Shown here piece by piece: positions 50,605 through 56,345 of a stretch of 56,345 bases of DNA; the stretch's first letter is position 1, and every line of letters begins with the position of its first letter. Below the pieces are notes generated by a model. It was not told the origin of the DNA, ran no database searches, and worked only from the letters and a program-made list of their open reading frames with translations. The position numbers and the translations under genes are program-made. Source of the DNA: Synechococcus sp. CCY 0621 (GTDB lineage: Bacteria > Cyanobacteriota > Cyanobacteriia > PCC-6307 > Cyanobiaceae); contig NZ_JAFKRH010000048.1 in assembly GCF_019038465.1 (NCBI RefSeq), positions 1 to 56,345 on the forward strand, read 5' to 3'.

Positions 50605-51639
50605 TCAGTGCGGCAATCCGGCCAGGGGGTGCTCCCCCGGCTCGCCCGCCGCGATGCTGCCGAGCTCCCAGGCCTGATGGCCCGAGGAACGGCAGAGATC
50701 GATGATGCCAGGGGAGGCTTCTGCTGGAACCACCAGGCAGAAACCGACCCCCAGGTTGAAGGTGTTCCAGAGATCAACCTCCGGCACCTGGCCCCGCTCC
50801 TGCAGCCAGCGGAACAGGGGCGGACGCTCCCAGCTGTCGGGGTCCACCACCGCATGGACCCCCGCGGGCAGGCAGCGGGGCAGGTTCTCCGGCAAGCCGC
50901 CGCCGGTGATGTGGGCCATGGCATGGAGCGGCAGCCCCGATCGGCGCAGGTCCTTCACCAGCGAGGCATACAGCAGTGTCGGGGTCAGCAGGGCTTCGAT
51001 CAGTCCTTGCCCGGTTGCCGGCAACAGGGTGGCGGTGTCGACCGCTTCGGCCTCCAGGATGCGCCGCACCAGGCTGAAACCATTGCTGTGGACGCCGCTG
51101 CTGGCCACCGCCACGATCCGGTCACCCAGGTTTACGCGGGCGCCGTCGATCCGTTCCTCCTCCTCCACCACCGCCACACAGAACCCGGCCAGGTCGTAGC
51201 GGCCGGCGCCGTAGAAGCCCGGCATCTCGGCGGTTTCGCCCCCCAGCAGGGCGCAGCCGCTCTGGCGGCAACCATCGGCGATGCCTTCCACCACCTCGGC
51301 CATGGCCTCGGGGCCGAGCTTGCCGGTGGCGATGTAATCCAGGAAGAAGAGTGGTTCCGCGCCGCTGGTGATCACGTCGTTGACGCACATGGCCACCAGG
51401 TCGATGCCCACGCCGTGGTGGCCGCCATGGGCCTGGGCGAGGTCGAGCTTGGTGCCCACCCCATCGGTGCCGGCCACCAGCAGGGGGCGTTTCATCCCGG
51501 CCGGCAGGCGGCAGAGCCCGCCGAAGCCTCCCAGTCCCCCGACCACCTCCGGCCGCCGGGTCGTCTCGACACTGGTTCGGATGCGTTCCACGAAGGCGCG
51601 GCCGGCGGCGACGTCCACGCCGGCAGAGCGGTAGTCCAT
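50605..51639 (-). CDS. purM: Phosphoribosylformylglycinamidine cyclo-ligase
   Basis: The 344-residue enzyme has PurM motifs [34 protein letters not shown] (split), [26 protein letters not shown] and [14 protein letters not shown]. It makes aminoimidazole ribotide with ATP in purine synthesis. ATG 51639 ([10 protein letters not shown]) gives the expected length; the frame before it is not conserved. Divergent from rlpA with 364 bases between the starts. Confidence 0.95.
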   Translation of the reverse strand: MDYRSAGVDVAAGRAFVERIRTSVETTRRPEVVGGLGGFGGLCRLPAGMKRPLLVAGTDGVGTKLDLAQAHGGHHGVGIDLVAMCVNDVITSGAEPLFFLDYIATGKLGPEAMAEVVEGIADGCRQSGCALLGGETAEMPGFYGAGRYDLAGFCVAVVEEEERIDGARVNLGDRIVAVASSGVHSNGFSLVRRILEAEAVDTATLLPATGQGLIEALLTPTLLYASLVKDLRRSGLPLHAMAHITGGGLPENLPRCLPAGVHAVVDPDSWERPPLFRWLQERGQVPEVDLWNTFNLGVGFCLVVPAEASPGIIDLCRSSGHQAWELGSIAAGEPGEHPLAGLPH

Positions 51640-52003
51640 GGGGCAAGGGTCAGCGCTGCACCGATCCTGCATCGGCATGGGGCCGCGGGAGGCGCCTGGA
51701 GAACCCTGGGCATGGACGATTGACCGATTGGCCCACGCTCCCATCGCCTGGACTTATGCCATTGATCAAATCCACTGATGTTTCGCTAGCGCCGGTGGGC
51801 CAGTCAGGCCAGTGGACGCCTGGAGGGGTGGCAAAGATGAAGAAAACTGATCGGTCCTGAGGCCTGTCTGCAGCGCATTTGAGCCCTGTGCAGTTCGGAT
51901 AGTTTTCCGGGGTCGTCATTTTCTCTTAGGAATTCGCCAGGCCATTTCGGCCGCGTTCGACTCAGTCACCACCGCTTCAGGTCTGGTTGTCGTCAACGCC
52001 CGA
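51640..52003. other. Divergent intergenic region, purM to rlpA
   Basis: The 364 bp hold the promoters for the two divergent genes. AT-richer stretches near 51830-51860 and 51905-51945 may be promoter elements. A few short frames were rejected as they lack any motif. No hairpin or repeat was recognised. Confidence 0.4.
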
Positions 52004-52558
52004 ATGCAGTCATCAGGAACGTCGTTCCTCGATGTCTTGCTCAGCCAGTGTCTTCCGCTTGTCATGCGAGTCACTCAACTCCTGGGCGCCGCCGCCCTCC
52101 TCTTCACCAGCAGCATCGCTCCGGCCCAGGCCGGCTCCCTTACTGCCCAGCAGGCCCCTGGGAGTTCCGTTGCCATCCGCCCCGCCGACTTTCCCTCCAC
52201 CTGGGATCGGTTCGTCGAAGAGATCCGCACCGTGCCCACGGCGAGCAACCTGATCGCCTCCGCCGGTCGTGTCACCACCGGTCAGGCCAGCTGGTACGGC
52301 CCCGGTTTCTTTGGCAACCGCACCGCCAGCGGAGAGGTCTTCCGTCCCGGCACCCTCACCGCCGCCCACCGCACCCTGCCTTTCGGCACCAAGGTGCGCG
52401 TCACCAACCTCTGGAACGGACGTTCCGCCGTGGTGCGCATCAATGACCGTGGTCCGTTCCACGGCAGCCGCGTCATCGACCTGGCCCACGGAGCTGCCCA
52501 GGAACTGGGCCTCACCGCCAGCGGCGTTGCCCAGGTGAAGCTCGAAGTGCTCCCCTGA
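52004..52558 (+). CDS. rlpA: RlpA-like septal ring lytic transglycosylase
   Basis: The 184-residue protein has a signal peptide (LLGAAALLFTSSIAPAQA) and a C-terminal double-psi beta-barrel domain (residues about 92-183): TTGQASWYGPGFFGNRTASG (split), TLTAAHRTLPFGTKVRVTN, VVRINDRGPFHGSRVIDL. The Asp in NDRGPF is the proposed catalytic acid. It probably cuts glycan strands lacking stem peptides at the septum. ATG 52004 is used; ATG 52064 would give a more standard signal peptide and may be the true start. A terminator follows. Confidence 0.88.
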   Translation: MQSSGTSFLDVLLSQCLPLVMRVTQLLGAAALLFTSSIAPAQAGSLTAQQAPGSSVAIRPADFPSTWDRFVEEIRTVPTASNLIASAGRVTTGQASWYGPGFFGNRTASGEVFRPGTLTAAHRTLPFGTKVRVTNLWNGRSAVVRINDRGPFHGSRVIDLAHGAAQELGLTASGVAQVKLEVLP

Positions 52559-52594
52559 CACATTCAGGCGGTTCGGTCCGCCCTGTGTCCCTCC

Positions 52595-52629
52595 AGCCCA
52601 TCCGCCAATCTGGCGGCTGGGCTTTCTTT
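52595..52629 (+). terminator. Rho-independent terminator after rlpA
   Basis: AGCCCA with TCCGCCA, loop ATC, TGGCGG with CTGGGCT form a long, nearly continuous stem, followed by TTCTTTTT. It lies just before the panC start codon, so transcription from rlpA should stop here. Confidence 0.85.
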
Positions 52630-52631
52630 TT

Positions 52632-54200
52632 GTGCCGGTGCAACTGCTTCAGACCCTGGCCGAGCTGAACGACTGGCGCCGCGAGCAGGTCGGTCGGCCG
52701 CTCCACTTCGTTCCCACCATGGGCAGCCTGCATCAAGGCCACCAGCAGCTGCTGCAGCGGGCCTGCGCAGCCGTGCCTGCCGGCCGCCCAGCGGTGCTGC
52801 TCAGCGTCTTCGTCAATCCACTTCAGTTCGGGCCGGCTGAAGATTTTGACCGTTACCCCAGGGATCTGGCCGCCGATGCCGCCCTGGGGGAGGCGGCCGG
52901 TGCCGAGGCCCTGTTTGCCCCATCGGTGCAGGAGCTGTACCCCGGTGGTGAGGCCCAGCTCACCGGCGTGGTTCCCCCGGCCGCCCTGCGCCATTCCCTG
53001 TGCGGCCCCGGTCGGCCTGGCCATTTCGAGGGTGTGGCCACGGTGGTCTGTCGGCTGCTGGCGCTGGTGCGCCCCGATCGCCTCCTGCTCGGGGAGAAGG
53101 ACTGGCAGCAGCTGACGATTCTTCGCCGTGTGGTGGCCGACCTGGCCCTGCCGCTGACGGTGCAGGGCTGCGCCACGGTGCGGGAGGCCGATGGGCTCGC
53201 CTGCAGCTCGCGCCATCGTTACCTCAGCGCCAGCGAGCGCGATCAGGCGGCGGCCCTGCCCGCGGCCCTGGGGGCGGCGCAGACGCTCTGGCGTGACGGC
53301 ACCACCAGCGCGGAGCTGCTCTCCGCTTCAGTCCGCCACGACCTGGAGGCGGCGGGCCTGGCGGTGGAGTACGTGCAGCTCGTGCAGCCCTCTACCCTGA
53401 GCCCCGTGACCGCCACCGCCGGCGGCCTTTTCTTGCTTGCCGCGGCCGCCCGTTGCGGCAGCACGCGCTTGATCGACCATCTCTTCCTGATGAACCGCCC
53501 TCCGATCGTTGCCATCGATGGCCCCGCCGGGGCGGGCAAGAGCACCGTGACCCGGGCCTTCGCCCGCCATCTGGGCCTCCTCTATCTCGATACCGGTGCC
53601 ATGTACCGGGCCCTCACCTGGTGGGTGCTGCACCAGGGTGTGGACCCGGCCGATGCCGCCGCCATCGCCCCCCTGCTGGACGACCTTGATCTGCAGCTGG
53701 AGAGCGACGCCGTTGGCGAGCAGCGGGTGCGGGTGAATGGCCAGGATGTGAGTGAGCCCATCCGGGGGCCCGAGGTCACCGCTGCGGTGTCCACCGTGGC
53801 GGCCCATGCCTGCGTGCGGGCGGCCCTCACCGGGCAGCAGCGGGCCATGGGGCAGCGGGGCGGTCTGGTGGCAGAAGGGCGTGACATCGGCACCGCCGTC
53901 TTCCCGGAGGCGGAGTGCAAGGTGTTCCTCACCGCCACGGTGGCGGAGCGAGCCCGCCGCCGGGCAGCGGATCTGACCCAGCGCGGCTTCGCCGTGCCGC
54001 CCCTGGCGGAACTGGAAGCCCAGATCGCTGAGCGGGATCGCCTGGATTCCACCCGGGCCGAGGCCCCCCTGCGGCAGGCGGCTGATGCGGTGGAGCTGGT
54101 CACCGACGGCCTGGGCATCGATGCCGTGATCCAGCGCCTGGTGGATCTGTTCCGCGAGCGGGTGCCCGAGGACGCCTGGCCTGGCCCCGGGACTCCCTAG
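52632..54200 (+). CDS. panC/cmk: Bifunctional pantothenate synthetase / cytidylate kinase
   Basis: Residues 1 to about 285 are PanC: HFVPTMGSLHQGHQQLL, SVFVNPLQFGPAEDF, RLLLGEKDWQQLTILRR, DGLACSSRHRYLS. From M287 (NRPPIVAIDGPAGAGKSTV) a cytidylate kinase follows: LLYLDTGAMYRALTW, GLVAEGRDIGTAVFP, RDRLDSTRAEAPL. PanC joins pantoate and beta-alanine; Cmk phosphorylates CMP and dCMP. The panC-cmk fusion is known in cyanobacteria. GTG 52632 begins immediately after the terminator, and GTG 52638 (VQLLQTLAEL) is equally likely. The end overlaps the convergent phosphatase by 4 bases. 522 residues. Confidence 0.93.
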   Translation: MPVQLLQTLAELNDWRREQVGRPLHFVPTMGSLHQGHQQLLQRACAAVPAGRPAVLLSVFVNPLQFGPAEDFDRYPRDLAADAALGEAAGAEALFAPSVQELYPGGEAQLTGVVPPAALRHSLCGPGRPGHFEGVATVVCRLLALVRPDRLLLGEKDWQQLTILRRVVADLALPLTVQGCATVREADGLACSSRHRYLSASERDQAAALPAALGAAQTLWRDGTTSAELLSASVRHDLEAAGLAVEYVQLVQPSTLSPVTATAGGLFLLAAAARCGSTRLIDHLFLMNRPPIVAIDGPAGAGKSTVTRAFARHLGLLYLDTGAMYRALTWWVLHQGVDPADAAAIAPLLDDLDLQLESDAVGEQRVRVNGQDVSEPIRGPEVTAAVSTVAAHACVRAALTGQQRAMGQRGGLVAEGRDIGTAVFPEAECKVFLTATVAERARRRAADLTQRGFAVPPLAELEAQIAERDRLDSTRAEAPLRQAADAVELVTDGLGIDAVIQRLVDLFRERVPEDAWPGPGTP

Positions 54201-54721
54201 CCCCCCGCCCGTTCAGTCATCAGGGCCGCAAGCAAGCCCCCGCAGGCGTCCTCCAGCAGGTCGAGCACCCGATCGAAGCCCTCCTCACCGCCGTAGTAGG
54301 GATCGGGCACTTCTTCGATGCTGTGGCGGCTGCAGTACCGGGAGATGGGGGAGATCTGGGCGGAGGCCCCAGGCCCGGCCAGGCCCCGCACCGCCGTCAG
54401 GTTCTGCCGATCCATCGTCAGCACGTGATCGAAGCGGCCCAGGTCGTCCGCCGTGATCTGGCGGGCCCGGCTGGGCAGGGCGATGCCGCGCCGGGCTGCG
54501 GCATCGCGCATGCGCGCGTCGGCGGGCCGTCCCACATGCCAGTCGCCGGTGCCGGCGGAATCCACCCGGAAGACCTCCTCCAGGCCCTGGAGGGCGATCA
54601 GGTGCAGGAACACGCCCTCGGCGGCCGGGGAGCGGCAGATGTTGCCGAGGCAGACGAACAGGAGGCTGGTGGGCTGTGCCATCGCGAGGGCGGCGGCGGG
54701 CGGTTCAGCGGGGGTGGTCAT
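54197..54721 (-). CDS. Low-molecular-weight protein-tyrosine phosphatase
   Basis: The 174-residue enzyme has the P-loop VCLGNICRSPAAEGVF (C-x5-R-S) near residue 23 and the general-acid PDPYYGGEEGF near residue 145. It removes phosphate from protein tyrosines and may regulate exopolysaccharide kinases, but no partner is visible. ATG 54721 overlaps the cpcF stop in ATGA, so it is coupled to cpcF. ATG 54682 (MAQPTSLLFVC) is an alternative start close to the fold. The coupling to cpcEF is unusual, though gene order alone may explain it. Confidence 0.88.
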   Translation of the reverse strand: MTTPAEPPAAALAMAQPTSLLFVCLGNICRSPAAEGVFLHLIALQGLEEVFRVDSAGTGDWHVGRPADARMRDAAARRGIALPSRARQITADDLGRFDHVLTMDRQNLTAVRGLAGPGASAQISPISRYCSRHSIEEVPDPYYGGEEGFDRVLDLLEDACGGLLAALMTERAGG

Positions 54722-55380
54722 TGGGCGTTCAGTCGCTTGAGGGCCACGCCGGCCCGCAGCCGCACCACCAGAGTGTCCTCTCGCTCCGGATCCTGGAGTT
54801 GCCCCAGGCTTGCCTCGGCCCGATCCCTTTGGGGATGGGCCGGGGGCAGGGGTAGGGCCAGGCCCTCGAGGCCCACCGCCACGGCGTAACGCACGACCCA
54901 CTCGCCGTCCCCACGGCCGCTCTCAAGGGCCCCCAGGCAGCGCTCACGCACCTCCTGCCGTTCCGCCTCGGCCAGGGTCTCCAGCCGCAGGGCCCCCAAA
55001 CCCCGGGCGGCGGCCCGGCGCACGCTGGGCCCGACGTCCGTGGCCAGGGCGTCCTCGAGCACGTCCAGCCCGCGGGTGTCGCCGATCCCCGCCAGGGCCC
55101 GCACGGCCCAGGCCCGGGCGCCGTAATTGTGGGCATCGAGATTGGCCAGCAACGGTCCCACGGCGGCCGGGCCCAGGGCGATCAACCCATCCACAGCGGC
55201 CACGGCGGCTCCCGGATTGTTGAAGCCCAGCACCTGGACCAGCTGGGGCACGGTGGCCAGCGGGTCGTCGCAGGCGATCAGCCGGCGGGTGGCCACCACC
55301 AGCTCCTCGGCGCTGCCGGCCTGCTCGAAGGCGCGGATGCGATCGGCCGCGAGCCTGGAATCTCCGCTTGCGGCCGTCAT
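54718..55380 (-). CDS. cpcF: Phycocyanobilin lyase subunit CpcF
   Basis: The 220-residue protein is made of HEAT-like repeats: QLVQVLGFNNPGAAVAAVDG, ALGPAAVGPLLANLD, GARAWAVRALAGIGD, VGPSVRRAAARGLGAL. The last repeat WVVRYAVAVGLEGL is typical of CpcF. With CpcE it attaches phycocyanobilin to Cys-84 of the phycocyanin alpha subunit. The ATG overlaps the cpcE stop in ATGA and its stop overlaps the phosphatase start. Position right after cpcA and cpcE supports the assignment. Confidence 0.88.
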   Translation of the reverse strand: MTAASGDSRLAADRIRAFEQAGSAEELVVATRRLIACDDPLATVPQLVQVLGFNNPGAAVAAVDGLIALGPAAVGPLLANLDAHNYGARAWAVRALAGIGDTRGLDVLEDALATDVGPSVRRAAARGLGALRLETLAEAERQEVRERCLGALESGRGDGEWVVRYAVAVGLEGLALPLPPAHPQRDRAEASLGQLQDPEREDTLVVRLRAGVALKRLNAQ

Positions 55381-56189
55381 CAGAGCAGGGCGTCCATCGC
55401 CATCAGCACGGCCTCATCATCGCTGTCCACCTCATGGCCGCTGCCGTTCTCCACGAGGCCCCGCAGGGCGATCAGCTTGAGACTGTTCTCGGCCAGGGTG
55501 CGCTGGATGGGGACCAGGGCGGGACGCCATCCCACCGCCCCCAGATCCATCAGGGCGGCACGACGCACCTGCAGCTGGGGGTGTTGCAGCAACTGGAGCA
55601 ATTCGTCGGCCCAGGCCGTCTCCCCGGTGAGCTGCAGCAGGGCCCGGCAGGCGGCACTGCGCACCAGGGGGCGCCCATGGCTGGTGAAGGGCTTGATCAC
55701 GGCCAGGACCTCCGCTTCGGCCACACCGATCGTCCCCAGGGCCTCCAGCATCGCTTCGCAGGGTTCCTGCAGGCGGGGGCTGTCGCTGCGGTGGGCACCG
55801 GCGACATCGGGCCCGCTGGCCAGGCGGCGGGTCAGAAGCGGCACAGCCGCCGTGGCCCGCAGCTCGCCGAGGGAGCGGGCCGCGGCCTCCCGCAGGCCGT
55901 CGTCGGCATCGTCGAGCACCACCAGCAACTCGCTCACCGCCCGCCCATCGGCGATCTTCCCAAGGGCTCGGGCGGCATTGCGGGCCACGGCGTTGTGTTC
56001 CACCCCGGCGCCCACATCCCTTGGCTGGCGCTGGCGCAGGGCCGCCAGCAGCAGGGGCACGGCCTCGGGATGCCGGCTGCGCATGCGACCCAGCCACCAG
56101 GCCGCGTAGTACTGGCGAGACTGGTCCTCGGTCTGGCGCAACTGCTCCAGGGCTTCGGCTTCACTGATCGGTTCACCGTCTCCGGCCAT
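55380..56189 (-). CDS. cpcE: Phycocyanobilin lyase subunit CpcE
   Basis: The 269-residue protein begins MAGDGEPISEAEALEQLRQT and shows the CpcE start block QYYAAWWLGRMRSRHP, then HEAT-like repeats (ARNAARALGKIADGRAVSEL, EAAARSLGELRATAAVPLL, RRAALMDLGAVGWRPALVPI). The central CEAMLEALGTIG is also CpcE-like. It works with CpcF as a heterodimeric lyase for the alpha subunit of phycocyanin. It lies 70 bases after the terminator of the cpcA transcript and overlaps cpcF by ATGA. Confidence 0.9.
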   Translation of the reverse strand: MAGDGEPISEAEALEQLRQTEDQSRQYYAAWWLGRMRSRHPEAVPLLLAALRQRQPRDVGAGVEHNAVARNAARALGKIADGRAVSELLVVLDDADDGLREAAARSLGELRATAAVPLLTRRLASGPDVAGAHRSDSPRLQEPCEAMLEALGTIGVAEAEVLAVIKPFTSHGRPLVRSAACRALLQLTGETAWADELLQLLQHPQLQVRRAALMDLGAVGWRPALVPIQRTLAENSLKLIALRGLVENGSGHEVDSDDEAVLMAMDALL

Positions 56190-56258
56190 GGGCGTGCAGA
56201 GGTGGGACGTAGGGACTGGGGGAATGCTGCCACCCCCGCTGGCTGGGGGAATCGGGCC

Positions 56259-56284
56259 AAAAAAAAGGGTCCCGGAAGGGACCC
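56259..56284 (-). terminator. Terminator between cpcA and cpcE
   Basis: On the minus strand, GGGTCCC, loop TTCC, GGGACCC form a 7-bp perfect GC-rich stem followed by eight T's. It lies 25 bases after the cpcA stop. Read-through would feed cpcEF at a lower level than cpcA. Confidence 0.85.
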
Positions 56285-56308
56285 AGAGGAATCGAAGAGC
56301 GAAGCGAC

Positions 56309-56345
56309 TCAAACGAGGGCGCTGATGGCGTAATCGATGTAGTTG
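56309..56345 (-). CDS. cpcA: Phycocyanin alpha subunit, C-terminal fragment
   Basis: The last 37 bases encode NYIDYAISALV and a TGA at 56309-56311, on the minus strand. The YIDYAI-x-AL ending is that of CpcA in cyanobacteria. The rest of the gene lies outside the window. Its position upstream of cpcEF agrees with the usual cpcBA-cpcEF order. Confidence 0.8.
   Translation of the reverse strand, partial: NYIDYAISALV

Noticed and set aside
1-56345. CRISPR array, rRNA operon, prophage or integrase
   Set aside because: No regularly spaced repeats, no rRNA sequence, and no phage structural or integrase genes were found. Only one IS end is present.

Overview
The window is GC-rich, densely packed cyanobacterial chromosome. 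It carries phycobilisome genes (a rod linker, cpcE, cpcF and the last codons of cpcA), the photosystem I subunit gene psaD, oxygen-dependent hemF, a CrtD-type carotenoid desaturase gene, a cytochrome b6f haem-assembly gene (CCB2/CCB4 type), a CAAD-domain protein and cyanobacterial-type gshA. The gene content, compact spacing and GC-rich codon use fit a Cyanobium or Synechococcus picocyanobacterium of the phycocyanin type. This assignment is inferred from gene content only.

Region by region. (1) 1-7,000 is an accessory zone showing decay: the end of an IS3-type element, two unknown coiled-coil proteins, a hydrolase, a secreted-protein gene broken by an in-frame TGA, a UPF0175/DUF3368 toxin-antitoxin pair, a cbpA-cbpM chaperone pair, a TauE/SafE exporter gene broken by a stop and a frameshift, and an ACR3 arsenite pump with an ArsR-type operator upstream. 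(2) 7,000-18,800 holds a bestrophin-like membrane protein, pstS, a DUF389 protein, a secreted HExxH protein, a RimB-RimK fusion, a small COQ4-like protein, an ABC ATPase, an MscS channel, a DUF296-glutaredoxin fusion and msrA. (3) 18,800-24,700 holds a long leader before a phycobilisome rod linker, crtD, a decayed secreted-protein gene ending in a sorting-signal-like tail, a fructosamine kinase-like gene and a CAAD protein. (4) 24,700-31,150 holds a JAMM peptidase next to MoeB-rhodanese, an ion channel, a two-domain cobalamin adenosyltransferase, larE, speD, recF and tRNA-Arg.

(5) 31,150-41,775 is a long minus-strand run: acetyltransferase, ppc, gshA, trpE, psaD, a sensor-kinase-like protein, rodA and mrp. 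(6) 41,990-52,560 holds hemF, a cell-wall amidase-like protein, the b6f assembly protein, a 3'-5' exonuclease, a LpxB-related glycosyltransferase, tRNA-Cys, a methyltransferase, a pair of coupled small genes, an aldo/keto reductase, purM and rlpA. (7) 52,630-56,345 holds a panC-cmk fusion, then a translationally coupled cpcE-cpcF-phosphatase cluster downstream of cpcA, separated from it by a strong terminator.

Translational coupling by 1-8 base overlaps is common (cbpA/cbpM, trpE/gshA, gshA/ppc, cpcE/cpcF/phosphatase). No CRISPR array, rRNA or complete transposon was seen. The best leads for new biology are the COQ4-like protein carrying the full zinc signature, the DUF296-glutaredoxin fusion, the JAMM/E1 pair, the ArsR operator without a nearby regulator, and recF, whose conserved N-terminus has no standard start codon.
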